NCBI RefSeq assembly: GCF_001667075.1
Contig: NZ_LZIL01000051.1
Location: forward strand, 1 to 64,000
Length of the DNA: 64,000 bases
Direction: 5' to 3'
From: Mycobacterium sp. 852014-52450_SCH5900713
GTDB taxonomy: Bacteria; Actinomycetota; Actinomycetes; Mycobacteriales; Mycobacteriaceae
Part shown: one piece after another, positions 19,209-28,323 of the stretch
Layout of the letters: each line of letters starts with the position of its first letter
Position numbering within the stretch: the first letter of the stretch is position 1
The notes under the pieces: model-generated
Databases searched by the model: none
What the model was told of the DNA's origin: nothing
What the model saw: only the letters and a program-made list of their open reading frames with translations
Position numbers and translations under genes: made by a program

Positions 19209-20288
19209 GTGCTGACCCGACGCGCGGGCTTGCGCCGGCTGCTTTCCGGCTGCACCGCCGCGGTCGCGTGGGTCGCCCTGGCGTGCACGGGACTGCCGGT
19301 CGCGCACGCCGCCGACGGCCGCGATCTGCTGGCGAACGCCATCAACACCACCAAGGGTTCCTACCTGGTCTATAACTTCGGCCCCGGCCATCCCGCACCG
19401 ATGCTCAACGCCGGCGGCAGTTGGTATGAGATGAACAACGGCGGCCACCTGATGATCATCAAGAACGCGGCGGGACGGCTCTCGCCCCACCTGCTGGTCG
19501 ACACCCATCAGGGCGATCAGGCCCGCTGCGAGAACAATCCCGGGGCCCGCACCGGAGAGGGGCTCTGGCAGGCATCGGAACTCTATGCGCCACTGCAGGC
19601 GTGGCAGCGGATGGGTCAACCGACGATCGCGATCAACGCGAACTTCTTCGACGTGCGCGGGCAGAAGGCCGGCTCGTGGCGCCAGACCGGCTGCAGCTCA
19701 CCGCTGGGCGCCTTCGTGGACAACACCCACGGGCAGGGCCGGGCCAACCAGGCCGTCACCGGCACCCTCGCCTACCCCGGCAAGCAGGGCCTGTCCGGCG
19801 GTGGCGAAAACTGGAGCGCCCTGACGACGATGATCCTGCCGTCCGGCGGTGCGCCGTACGTGGTGTGGCCCAAAACCAAGAGCGACTACGATTCCGCGAC
19901 TCCGGTGGTCCAGGATCTCCTGAACAAGAACGAGCGGTTCGTGGCGGTATCCGGCATCGGGCTATTGGCGCCCGGCGAGACCGGGCAGCTGCGCGACGGC
20001 GGACCGAGCGCCGCGCGAACGGCTTTGGCGTACTCGCGGCAGAAGGACGAGATGTACGTCTTCGAGGGCGGCAGCTACACGCCGGACAACATGCAAGACC
20101 TGTTCCGCGGGCTGGGCAGCGACAACGCCGTGCTGCTCGACGGGGGCGGGTCGTCGGCCATCGTGTTGCGCCGCGACACCGGCGGCATGTGGGCCGGTGC
20201 GGGCTCGCCGCGGGGCTCCTGCGACACCCGGCAGGTGCTCTGCGATTCGCACGAGCGGGCGCTGCCCAGCTGGCTGGCCTTCAACTAG
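19209..20288 (+). CDS. lprO: Exported phosphodiester glycosidase-domain protein LprO
   Basis: The product has 359 residues from a GTG, with GGAAAGG upstream. It begins with an Arg-rich, hydrophobic signal peptide ending near AHAADG (residue 34-35). The mature part is a NAGPA/phosphodiester-glycosidase domain (PF09992), shown by INANFFDVRG, GGPSAARTALAYS and NAVLLDGGGSSAIV. The M. tuberculosis counterpart is annotated as lipoprotein LprO. Here the only good lipobox (LSGC, residues 12-15) lies before the hydrophobic core, and the later ALAC is a poor match, so lipidation is doubtful. Its stop overlaps the convergent DUF1275 gene. Confidence 0.85.
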   Translation: MLTRRAGLRRLLSGCTAAVAWVALACTGLPVAHAADGRDLLANAINTTKGSYLVYNFGPGHPAPMLNAGGSWYEMNNGGHLMIIKNAAGRLSPHLLVDTHQGDQARCENNPGARTGEGLWQASELYAPLQAWQRMGQPTIAINANFFDVRGQKAGSWRQTGCSSPLGAFVDNTHGQGRANQAVTGTLAYPGKQGLSGGGENWSALTTMILPSGGAPYVVWPKTKSDYDSATPVVQDLLNKNERFVAVSGIGLLAPGETGQLRDGGPSAARTALAYSRQKDEMYVFEGGSYTPDNMQDLFRGLGSDNAVLLDGGGSSAIVLRRDTGGMWAGAGSPRGSCDTRQVLCDSHERALPSWLAFN

Positions 20289-20955
20289 CCCGGCCGAAGC
20301 GGAATATCAAGAGGCTGGCCGCCACCACCGCCGCCGTGACGGCGAACACCGGCGCGACGACGAATCGTGACATCGTCGCCCCTAGGAACGCACCGGCACA
20401 CATCGTCAACACGACGCCGAGACGCAACGTTTGCCGATCGCCCGTGCCGCCGGCCAGGCGGCTGTCCAGACCGAGGCTGACGATCGTCGACGTCAGCACC
20501 GTGGTGGACAGTTCCTGGATGCCGAACTGGCGGGCGCTCGAGTGCTGCAGACCGAACGTGACCGCGAGGATGCCGATCATGATCAGCTTGGTGTTGTCGT
20601 GATATCGCAGGATCCCGGTGCCGGCCAGGATCGCCAGGACCAGCAAAAGGGTTATCTCCATTGACAATACGGTGGTGATCCATTGCCGCGTCCGGTCGGC
20701 GAAAAGCCGGGAAATCCGGCCGCTGAGGATCGTGGTGCACACGAAGGTGGGCAGCGCCACCACGACCGCCGTCAGGTCGATGCTCGTCCTGGGCGCCAGC
20801 CAAAAACCCAGGAAGATAACGTTTCCCGTCATGTTGGCGACGAACACGTGGCCGAGCACCAGGATACTGATCGAGTCCGCCAGGCCGGTGGCGAAGGTCA
20901 ACAGCAACAACGCCGCGACGGTCGATCGCTCCGACACCGGCGAGGTAACAGCCAT
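20281..20955 (-). CDS. YoaK/DUF1275 small membrane protein
   Basis: The protein has 224 residues and about six membrane helices. The first 55 residues carry the DUF1275 signature (FATGLADSISILVLG, then FVANMTGN). The function of the family is unknown. It is the last gene before the mce1 cluster's end, 18 nt beyond the mam1D stop and on the same strand, so it may be read through from mce1. I do not recall it between lprO and Rv0178 in M. tuberculosis. Confidence 0.83.
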   Translation of the reverse strand: MAVTSPVSERSTVAALLLLTFATGLADSISILVLGHVFVANMTGNVIFLGFWLAPRTSIDLTAVVVALPTFVCTTILSGRISRLFADRTRQWITTVLSMEITLLLVLAILAGTGILRYHDNTKLIMIGILAVTFGLQHSSARQFGIQELSTTVLTSTIVSLGLDSRLAGGTGDRQTLRLGVVLTMCAGAFLGATMSRFVVAPVFAVTAAVVAASLLIFRFGRAS

Positions 20956-20973
20956 GGGTCGTAGCAGACCGCG

Positions 20974-21684
20974 TTAGACGTGCGGCGTCAAATCCAGCGA
21001 CGTGATCGTGGTCATCCTGGTCACCAGCCAGCGGCTCTTCACGCGCTTCAGGAACAGCCGGTAGGACAGGTACTTCAGCGACGGCACGTTCTTGGTCAGC
21101 GGGCTGGTGGACGTGGTGTTGGTGTACACGATGACAGCCGCATTGGCGTCGTCGATCGTCTCGACCGCCGCGCCGGTCACATCGGTGTGGTTGGTGATCT
21201 TGGCCTGCTTGTTGGGGGCCACGATGGCGTCGACGAACTTACGGTACTGCGCCTCGAAATCCCCACTGAGGTAGCGAGACGCGCGGTCGGCGAGGGTGTC
21301 CATGTTCTCCGGCGTGTACGTCCACAGGGTGGTGATCGCGTCGGCCGCCGTTCGCGCCACTTTGAGTTTCGTCGCCGCGGCGGCCCGATCGCTCAGATAC
21401 GGCTGCACCGCCGCGCCGGCGAAGGCCGCCGACCCGACGAACAGCAAGGCGGCCACGACGACGGTGATGGCCAGCCGCTTACCGGCCAGCCATTTGCGCC
21501 GTTTGCGACCGGCGGGCTGCGTCTCGGCCGGCTCGGCTTCGGCGTCGTCGGTCGTGGATTCCGCTGCGGCAGAGGAGTCTTTGTCGGCATCCACCGACTC
21601 GGCGCGCTCCTCGGTCGCCGCCTCCTCTGCGGCGGCGCTCCCGTCGGCGGCTAGATCACCTGCTGCAGGTTGCTGATCTTCCAC
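20974..21684 (-). CDS. mam1D: Mce-associated membrane protein Mam1D (Rv0178-like)
   Basis: The product is a 236-residue single-pass protein. A very acidic, Ala/Glu-rich cytoplasmic tail (about 1-65) is followed by a basic RKRRK, one transmembrane helix (about 72-95), and an extracytoplasmic domain of the Mce-associated type resembling NTF2 folds. I chose the GTG at 21684 because AGGAAGGA lies upstream at proper spacing; it overlaps mam1C by 34 nt. Mam proteins are thought to stabilise or assist the Mce1 lipid transporter, here probably at the inner membrane. Confidence 0.85.
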   Translation of the reverse strand: MEDQQPAAGDLAADGSAAAEEAATEERAESVDADKDSSAAAESTTDDAEAEPAETQPAGRKRRKWLAGKRLAITVVVAALLFVGSAAFAGAAVQPYLSDRAAAATKLKVARTAADAITTLWTYTPENMDTLADRASRYLSGDFEAQYRKFVDAIVAPNKQAKITNHTDVTGAAVETIDDANAAVIVYTNTTSTSPLTKNVPSLKYLSYRLFLKRVKSRWLVTRMTTITSLDLTPHV

Positions 21685-22205
21685 TGGCTTCCTTCCTGCG
21701 TGGTGGTCGCCGTCCACCGATTGGCGTTTTCCCAAACTTGTTTACCGTCCGGCGATTTCGAGCTGACCGAGGTGGCCACGATGACGGTGGCGCTGCCGTC
21801 GTCGTTCCATCGCTCCACCCCCGCGTCCAGGACGGTGCCGGTGGCCGGTTCGGCCCGGGCCACCTGCAGCAAGATCTCGTTCGCCTTGTCGCGGTACTCC
21901 TTGGCGAAGTCGCCGGTCGCCTGGGCGAGTACCCGCATCACGTAGTCGTTCGCATGGAAGGGATCGATGGAGGTGAACTGCGTCATGAAGCCGGTCACGT
22001 AGCTGAGCACCTCGCGATTCTTCGACGCGGCGCGCTCTCGGCTTTGATGGTTGATGAGCATCAGGGTGCACACCGTGATCGCGACCGTCATGACGAGCGC
22101 GGCGAGGGCGGTGGCCAGCGGCAGACCCCACGGTCGCCCCGGCGGCACCGGGTGCGCGACCAGCAGCGGCTCCTCGCCCGGCTGAAACTTGCGGCGGGGG
22201 CTCAT
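21651..22205 (-). CDS. mam1C: Mce-associated membrane protein Mam1C (Rv0177-like)
   Basis: The 184-residue protein has one transmembrane helix (about 28-52) and an extracytoplasmic domain. VERWNDDGSATVIVATSV and WTATTTQEGSQWKISNLQ are typical of the C-terminal Mce-associated fold. The ATG at 22205 overlaps the mam1B stop as ATGA and gives the same length as Rv0177; an upstream in-frame ATG at 22262 lies within mam1B. It is predicted to act with the other Mam proteins at the Mce1 complex. Confidence 0.87.
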   Translation of the reverse strand: MSPRRKFQPGEEPLLVAHPVPPGRPWGLPLATALAALVMTVAITVCTLMLINHQSRERAASKNREVLSYVTGFMTQFTSIDPFHANDYVMRVLAQATGDFAKEYRDKANEILLQVARAEPATGTVLDAGVERWNDDGSATVIVATSVSSKSPDGKQVWENANRWTATTTQEGSQWKISNLQQVI

Positions 22206-23173
22206 TTTCCACTCCCGGGCGGTTTGGGCTTGGTGAGCACCGTGAGATCGTCGACGAGCCAATGGCCGCCGCCGTCTTTGACGAAAGTCACCCGAACGGT
22301 GGCGGAGATGTAGCGTTCATCGGGCGCCGCGCCGCGCCGCCCCTGCATGAACATCAGCATCGTCGCCCGATCGGGCGACGCGGACTGGATCGCGTGGTCG
22401 GTCACCCAGTACTCGTTGATGACCGGGTTGCCCTTCTGCACCATGTCCTGCTGGTCGGACAGCTGCTTCCGGTATTTGTCGGTCGCCAACGACAGGGCGC
22501 GATTGAAATCGTCGTGCAACGATTTCGGGTCGTAGGTCAGCATCTGCGCGACGATCTTCGGGCCCTGCGTGTCGAGCTGTGCCCGCGTTTGGTCGGTGGC
22601 CCGATCCCGGGAGAACACCGCCGCATAGCTCATCACCGCACCCGCGAGGCAAAGTCCCGCCGCGCCCAGCACCACCACCGTCGTCCACCGCCGAACGTCG
22701 AACGCCGGCTCCTCCGATTCCCGGCGCCGCGCTTCGGTGCGCAGCAGCATGTCGGCGAAGGTGCGGCGCCCCGAATCCCACAGCGGCCAAAGCCATCCCA
22801 CCACCGATACGGTGTCGAGCAGGTGCGCCAGGTCCCGCAGCAGCAGCCCCCACGGTCCGATGGGTTCGCCGTTGCGCCGCACCACCGCGATGCCGAACAG
22901 CGCCCGCCCCACGCTCCAGCCGGTGACTGTCGGCAGCAGCAGCCGGTTCACCAACACGAGCAGGACGACGACCCCGATGACCGCGATGCACAGCCACCAC
23001 CACACGCCGCCGGGCGGCACGGTGAAACCGGCCAGCGCCATCGTCGCCACCACCGCGGTACCGGGCAGGACGTCGACGGCGAGCGCGCCGGCGCGAATAT
23101 GCCAGGGCGCCAACGCCTTCCGCGGGGACTCCTGGACGGCCGTGGCCGGTGGCTTCTCGACCACCACCGTCAC
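22202..23173 (-). CDS. mam1B: Mce-associated RDD-domain protein Mam1B (Rv0176-like)
   Basis: The product has 323 residues. The N-terminal half is an RDD-family membrane domain: helices occur around 33-52, 58-80 and 110-130, with the Arg-Asp-type signature near WHIRAGALAVDVLPG, and GWSVGRALFGIAVV follows. After a further helix at about 168-190, the C-terminal half is a Mam-type extracytoplasmic domain. GTG at 23173 overlaps the mam1A stop. This is the only mam protein in the cluster with the RDD fusion, as in Rv0176. Confidence 0.88.
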   Translation of the reverse strand: MTVVVEKPPATAVQESPRKALAPWHIRAGALAVDVLPGTAVVATMALAGFTVPPGGVWWWLCIAVIGVVVLLVLVNRLLLPTVTGWSVGRALFGIAVVRRNGEPIGPWGLLLRDLAHLLDTVSVVGWLWPLWDSGRRTFADMLLRTEARRRESEEPAFDVRRWTTVVVLGAAGLCLAGAVMSYAAVFSRDRATDQTRAQLDTQGPKIVAQMLTYDPKSLHDDFNRALSLATDKYRKQLSDQQDMVQKGNPVINEYWVTDHAIQSASPDRATMLMFMQGRRGAAPDERYISATVRVTFVKDGGGHWLVDDLTVLTKPKPPGSGK

Positions 23174-24009
23174 TTCGTCACCTGGTCGAGCTTCGCTATC
23201 TTGTACTGCCCTTCCGCCTGCGCCATCTTCACGCGCAGCCGGTACCCGGTTTCGTTCTGGGTCTGATCGTTGGCGACCTTGACGCGGACCGCGACGAGCA
23301 CCTCGACCGAACCATCGGGGTTGTTGCGTTCGACGGCCGCACGCATGTCCGACACCTGGACGTGAACGTTGGCGGCCTGATACGCCTGAACGAGCATGCT
23401 GGTGTAGAGCAGCGCTTGGGATCGGAAGGCGTCGGTGCCGCAGTCGATGATCTTCTGCTCACTCGCCGCCATCGCGTTGGTGTCGGGCGCCTGGGTCGCC
23501 GAAACGCAATCGACGGCCGCCTTGAGCGCCGCGGCATCGTTGCGGGCTATCACCTGGCTTTCGTGGTGGTAACGCAACGCGAAGTATCCACCGGCGCCGA
23601 CGCCCGCGGCACAGAGCACGAGCACCGCCGAGATGCCTGCCAACCAGCCGCGGCCCAACCGCGACTCGCGCCGTACGGCTGCCGCCCCGAGCTCGGCTTC
23701 GGGTTCCGGCGGCTCCTCGGCGGCGGCCGCGGGACCGGTCTCCTCGGTCGCAGCCTCGGGTTCCGCCGCGGGCGCCTCGTCGGCCGACGGCTCGTCCGCC
23801 GTCGCCGCTTCGTCGATCGAGCCCGTCCCGTCGGCGCTGGTCGCTTCGGTGGCGTCCTCGGGTTCGGCCGAATCCTCAATCGTCACGTCGGGATTGGTCT
23901 GCTCGGCGGCGATCGCCGGGTCCTGGCTCCTCGGACGCCGCCTGCGCAGACGACGTAACTTCGGCATGGGTGGGGGGTTCAGCCGGCTGGCGCCAGCATC
24001 TCCTTCCAT
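23170..24009 (-). CDS. mam1A: Mce-associated membrane protein Mam1A (Rv0175-like)
   Basis: The 279-residue protein has a basic start (PKLRRLRRRRPRS), an acidic Glu/Ala-rich linker (about 35-115), one helix (about 122-142), and an extracytoplasmic Mam domain. I use the ATG at 24009 because AGGAG lies 8 nt upstream; it overlaps the mce1F stop by 31 nt. From this start the acidic tail makes it clearly longer than the 213 residues I recall for Rv0175. A start at 23967 has no ribosome site. Confidence 0.85.
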   Translation of the reverse strand: MEGDAGASRLNPPPMPKLRRLRRRRPRSQDPAIAAEQTNPDVTIEDSAEPEDATEATSADGTGSIDEAATADEPSADEAPAAEPEAATEETGPAAAAEEPPEPEAELGAAAVRRESRLGRGWLAGISAVLVLCAAGVGAGGYFALRYHHESQVIARNDAAALKAAVDCVSATQAPDTNAMAASEQKIIDCGTDAFRSQALLYTSMLVQAYQAANVHVQVSDMRAAVERNNPDGSVEVLVAVRVKVANDQTQNETGYRLRVKMAQAEGQYKIAKLDQVTK

Positions 24010-25529
24010 CCGTCGTCTCCTGTTCTGGCCGAGTTTTCGACGGAGTATTTAACTCCGTCTGGCCCTACCAGTTGACCGCTTTGGGGACTATAGACCGCCA
24101 CGGGAGGTCCACCGGGGGTATAGACACACGGGTTGGGCTGCTGGCCGTTGCACTGCACGGTACCCGACCCCGGCCGCGACAAGGGGTCGCTGGTCGGCGG
24201 GGGCGTCCCCGACACCCGGTCCGAGGGCGCCGGGTTCAGGCCGGTGTCGATCGACGGCGCCGGGATCACCTGACCCGGTTTCACCGGCTGGTCACAGCGC
24301 GCCGCGGGGGCCGGGCAGGTCACGATCTGGTTGGGGTCGCCATACCAGGGGTTGGTCCCGGCCGGGACGTACGGGTGGGGGTCGCGGCATTCCCGGGGGG
24401 TAGCCGCCCGCTTGCCCTCGATGTCCGTACACGGGATGTTGCGCGAACCGCGCACGCTGTTGGCCGGGGTGTCCATCGGAATCTTGCAGTAGGTGCCCGA
24501 CGGCAACGGCTGCAGGCTGGTGTCAGCCGGCGACCGCCACTCCGATGCCGGGATGAAGCCGGTCAGACACGGGGGCGGCTGGTTGATCGACAACGCCAGG
24601 TCCAGTGCCGCCATGTTGGGGAACGGCGCGGCCACCGTCTGGGCGATCGACGCGCCCTGAGGCAGGAACACCAGGACCTGTTCCAGGCCGGTGTGGTAAC
24701 GCTTGAGCAGGTCGAACACCACCTCGAGGTTCGCCAGCGTCTGGGGCAGCGAATCCCGCACGTCGTTGAACACCTCGTTGACCTGATCGGCCGTCGGCGC
24801 CGCCTGGCGCAGCACGCTTTTCAGGTGCTGGTCTTCCTGCGCGGACTGCGCGCCCAATTTGTTCAGGTTGCGCGCCCAGCGTTCGATGGCATCGCCCGAC
24901 TTGACCTGGCTGTCCAGCACCCCGCCCGAGTTTTGAATGATGTCGTTCACGTCGGTGATGTTGGTCTTGAAATCGCCGACGATCGCCTGCGTGGAGTCCA
25001 CCAGCCGCTGCAGGGCGGGACCCAATCCACCCACGGATTGCGCCGTCTCGTCGAGCAATTGGGCAATCTTGTCCTTGGGCAGCACGGCGAGCCCGCGGTT
25101 GGCCGTGTCCAACGCCGGCCCGATCTCGGCGGGCACAGTGCCCTTCGTGATCGTCTGACCGTCCGACAAGAACTTGCCCGGGTTCCCGGCCGATTCCAGA
25201 TCCAGGTACTGCTCACCGACGGCCGACACCGAGTGCACGTTGGCCGTCGCGTCGGTCGGGATCTTGTAGCGGCTGTCGATGCTCATCGTCGCTTTGGCGC
25301 CCCGCTCGGTCGGCTCGACGTCGGTGACCTTGCCGATCGTGATGCCGCGATACGTGACGTTCGCCGTCGGATACAGGCCGCCCGACGCGGGCAGGTCGGC
25401 CTTCAGCGTGTATCGGCCGATGCCCACCAGGCTCGGGATCTGCAGGTAGTACACCCCGAGCACGAGCAGCGAGATGACCGTCAGGATTCCGAACGCGATC
25501 AACTGGCGTCTGATGAAAGGAGTCAGCAA
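23979..25529 (-). CDS. mce1F: Mce-family lipid transport protein Mce1F
   Basis: This is a 516-residue exported protein: an N-terminal anchor helix (about 10-28), then the MlaD/MCE domain (about 37-115, with LKADLPASGGLYPTANVTY), a long helical region (about 125-285), and a Pro/Cys-rich tail ending GWKEMLAPAG. Six different Mce proteins form the hexameric tunnel that moves fatty acids and mycolate-derived lipids across the periplasm. The start is TTG at 25529, overlapping the lprK stop, with GGGGGGA upstream. It matches Rv0174 closely in length. Confidence 0.93.
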   Translation of the reverse strand: MLTPFIRRQLIAFGILTVISLLVLGVYYLQIPSLVGIGRYTLKADLPASGGLYPTANVTYRGITIGKVTDVEPTERGAKATMSIDSRYKIPTDATANVHSVSAVGEQYLDLESAGNPGKFLSDGQTITKGTVPAEIGPALDTANRGLAVLPKDKIAQLLDETAQSVGGLGPALQRLVDSTQAIVGDFKTNITDVNDIIQNSGGVLDSQVKSGDAIERWARNLNKLGAQSAQEDQHLKSVLRQAAPTADQVNEVFNDVRDSLPQTLANLEVVFDLLKRYHTGLEQVLVFLPQGASIAQTVAAPFPNMAALDLALSINQPPPCLTGFIPASEWRSPADTSLQPLPSGTYCKIPMDTPANSVRGSRNIPCTDIEGKRAATPRECRDPHPYVPAGTNPWYGDPNQIVTCPAPAARCDQPVKPGQVIPAPSIDTGLNPAPSDRVSGTPPPTSDPLSRPGSGTVQCNGQQPNPCVYTPGGPPVAVYSPQSGQLVGPDGVKYSVENSARTGDDGWKEMLAPAG

Positions 25530-26713
25530 TTCCTGTCCCCCCTTTCCACCAGTGGCCCACCGGGCGCGTCATTCGGGTTCGGCGTGTAGCGGACGTCGGG
25601 GATCATCGTCTCGGGGTCACGCCCGAACGACTGCTCGAGCGCCCGCAGTGCCCCCGACAATCCGGTGCCGGTGAGGAACGCGTTGTCGACGGAACTGTAG
25701 GTCACGTCGAGCGTCAGCGAAATGTTGATGTAGTCGCCGCGGAAGATCTTCGGCACGGTGTCGATGTCAAACGGCTGCGTCAGGATCAGCTTCAGCGCGC
25801 CGATCAGATACGGCGAGCCCTTGCCCAGCTCTTTGAGCGGACACTGCAGCGCCTGCAGGTCGGTGTGTAGCGGCCCGCGGGCTTCCGACAGGTACTGGTC
25901 GGCGGCCTGGCTGAGTCGTCCCACCGAGTCGACGGCGTTGATCAGCAGGTTCTTGGTGTCGGCGAAATGCTTGACCAGCGGTGGGATGTCGGTGAGCACC
26001 CGATCGAGGACGTCTGCCCGGGCACCCACGTAGGTGAGCAGCCGGTTGGTCGAGTCGATCGCGTGGGTGATGTCATCGCGTTGCTGGTTGACCTGGTCGG
26101 TGAAGGTGTCCAGCTTGCCGAGGAACGACCGGATCGCCTCGCCCCGCCCGTTGAAGATGTTGTAGACCTCGTTCTGCAGCACCTCCAGGTTGGGGATGCC
26201 ACCGCCGCGCAGGATCAGCGAGAGGCTGGCCAGGGTCTGCTCGGTGGTGGGATACGAGGAGGAATTCTTCAGCGGAATGGTGTCGCCGCTCTTGAGCAGT
26301 TCTTGCGACGGGTTCGGCGGGGAGGCGAGCTCGACGTGCTGGGAGCCCAGCAGCGAGGTCTGACCGATCTTGGCGATGGCGTTCTTGGGCAGCTTGGTGT
26401 TCTTGTCGATACCCAGCGTCAGGGTGGCGATCCAGTTCTTCAACTGGATGGACTTGATCGACCCGACGAAGACGTCGGCGACCATCACCTTGCTGTTGCC
26501 GTTGATCGCCAGGGTGTCCGGCACCTGCACGTAGATCGTCATGGCGCCGGAGCCGCTGCCCGGGCCACCCGGAATCGCCACGTTGGAGATCCCGCGCCAG
26601 CCGCACGAGCTCAGCACCAGCGCGGCCACCAGCAGGACCATCGCCTGCCAGGCCCGGCGGCGAACCAGACTCATTGCGCGCCTCACTGGAAGTCGGTTCG
26701 GCTTGCTCCTCAC
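25523..26713 (-). CDS. lprK: Mce-family lipoprotein LprK (Mce1E)
   Basis: The product is 396 residues with a lipoprotein signal peptide ending in the lipobox LSSC (Cys about residue 37), which is unique to the fifth Mce protein of each operon. The MCE domain follows (about 55-135), then a helical region and a tail ending GGPLVERGDRNC. It forms one of the six subunits of the Mce1 channel and is anchored by acylation. GTG at 26713 overlaps the mce1D stop; an alternative ATG is at 26674. It is equivalent to Rv0173. Confidence 0.92.
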   Translation of the reverse strand: MRSKPNRLPVRRAMSLVRRRAWQAMVLLVAALVLSSCGWRGISNVAIPGGPGSGSGAMTIYVQVPDTLAINGNSKVMVADVFVGSIKSIQLKNWIATLTLGIDKNTKLPKNAIAKIGQTSLLGSQHVELASPPNPSQELLKSGDTIPLKNSSSYPTTEQTLASLSLILRGGGIPNLEVLQNEVYNIFNGRGEAIRSFLGKLDTFTDQVNQQRDDITHAIDSTNRLLTYVGARADVLDRVLTDIPPLVKHFADTKNLLINAVDSVGRLSQAADQYLSEARGPLHTDLQALQCPLKELGKGSPYLIGALKLILTQPFDIDTVPKIFRGDYINISLTLDVTYSSVDNAFLTGTGLSGALRALEQSFGRDPETMIPDVRYTPNPNDAPGGPLVERGDRNC

Positions 26714-28323
26714 TGGCCACCCCCGAAGTCAGTCGGCACCGCAGGCCCACCGGCGTTCGGCGCGGGCGCCCCGACGGGCGCCGGCGTCGGGGCCACCGGA
26801 CCCGGGGCCACGCCCGGTCCGGGCGGCGGCGGCTGGATGGGCACCGGCGCGTTCAGGCCGATGGGTGGCACGATCGGGTTCTCGTCGTACGCGTTCGGCG
26901 GCCCCGGCGGCGTCTGCAGGTTCGACTGGACGGGCGCGATGTTGGGGCCTCCCATGAGCTCGGCCAGCGAGTCCGGGGTCATCAAACCTGCGGTGATCGG
27001 CCCGACCTGCTGGCCTTGCATCCCAGGCGCGACGATCCAGCCGGGCTGGGTGTTGCGGTGCGACGTCGGGGTGTCCGGGACCCAGATGCCGGGCACGGTG
27101 GTGTCCTTGTATCCGTTGGGCGGGTGCAGCCGATCTTCCGAGTAGGCGACTTCCTTGGGCAGGGTCTCGGCGGTGCTGAACAGGTTGACGCCGAACGGCA
27201 GGTAGTTGAACTTGATCGCATCGAGGATCGGCGCCAGGTACTGCGCGCACAGCTCAGCCGACTCCTGATACCCGAGCCGGCTGCCCGCCTGGATCGAGCT
27301 GCAGATGAACTGCATCGGGTTGGCGAAGTTCGTGATCGCCGGGATGGCGACCACCGACCCGTGCGACGGGTGATAGATCTGGTTGATGTTCGCCGCGGCC
27401 GTCGGCAGGACGTGCAGCGCGGTCTCCAGCCCGTTCAGCGGGTCCGGCTGCAGGATCGTGTTCGTCACCGTCGCCAGGTTGTTGATGTCGTAGGTCAGCA
27501 CCTCGCGGTTCTTGTTCAGGAACGGGCGCACGGTGGACAGCAGACCGTCGAACTGCTCGATCGCGTTCGAAAGGTCGTGGTCGTTGTGCGCGAGCCGCGT
27601 GGTGAAGTCCGCCAGGTTCTCGTTCAGCGCGACGAACTGCTGGTCGTCCTTGTGCAGCGCGTTGACGAACAGCGCCAGGCTCTTCACCACCGCGAAGAAG
27701 TCGCCGCGCCCCTCGTTCAACGCGGTCAACGCCTGCGACAGGTTGCTCAGCGTGGTGTTGAATTCCTTGCCCTTGCCGGCCAGCCCGTTGGCGTAGGACT
27801 CGATGACCTCACCGAACGGGCCGGTCGGCTGCTCGGGCGTGGGGCCCAGCTTGGAGATGATGTTCGTGATGCTGTTGCGCAGCTGGTCCCACTCCACCGG
27901 GACCTGCGTGCGCTCCTCGGGAATCACGGCGTTGTCGGCCAGCACCGGCCCGCCCTTGTAGGCCGGCTCCAACTGAATGGCCCGCGACGCCACCAGCGTC
28001 GGGTTCAGGATCACCGCGTTGGCGTTGGCGGGAACCCGGTACTTGTTCTCGTAGTGGAAGGTGACCTTCATCTTGTCGCCGGCGGGCTCGATCTTGTCGA
28101 TCGCGCCGACCCGCAACCCCATGATCTGGACCTTGTCCCCGGGGTAGAGCGCGTTGGCCGCCGGGAAGTAGGCCACCACCGTGTTGTTGGTCAGCTTCTC
28201 AAAGAGCCGCCAGCCAACGAACCCGACGACCAGGGCCAGCACGATCACCAGCGACCCGAGGATGACGGTCGCCCGGGTCAGCTTCGGTAGTCGGATGTTC
28301 CGGATATCAAAGGCGGTGCTCAA
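26710..28323 (-). CDS. mce1D: Mce-family lipid transport protein Mce1D
   Basis: The product has 537 residues: an N-terminal helix (about 19-40), an MCE domain (about 47-125), a long coiled helical region (about 140-310), and a Pro-rich C-terminal tail after about residue 455. The start is TTG at 28323, overlapping the mce1C stop as TTGA. It is a subunit of the Mce1 lipid importer and is equivalent to Rv0172. The proline tail is longer than the rest of the family, as is usual for MceC and MceD. Confidence 0.92.
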   Translation of the reverse strand: MSTAFDIRNIRLPKLTRATVILGSLVIVLALVVGFVGWRLFEKLTNNTVVAYFPAANALYPGDKVQIMGLRVGAIDKIEPAGDKMKVTFHYENKYRVPANANAVILNPTLVASRAIQLEPAYKGGPVLADNAVIPEERTQVPVEWDQLRNSITNIISKLGPTPEQPTGPFGEVIESYANGLAGKGKEFNTTLSNLSQALTALNEGRGDFFAVVKSLALFVNALHKDDQQFVALNENLADFTTRLAHNDHDLSNAIEQFDGLLSTVRPFLNKNREVLTYDINNLATVTNTILQPDPLNGLETALHVLPTAAANINQIYHPSHGSVVAIPAITNFANPMQFICSSIQAGSRLGYQESAELCAQYLAPILDAIKFNYLPFGVNLFSTAETLPKEVAYSEDRLHPPNGYKDTTVPGIWVPDTPTSHRNTQPGWIVAPGMQGQQVGPITAGLMTPDSLAELMGGPNIAPVQSNLQTPPGPPNAYDENPIVPPIGLNAPVPIQPPPPGPGVAPGPVAPTPAPVGAPAPNAGGPAVPTDFGGGQ

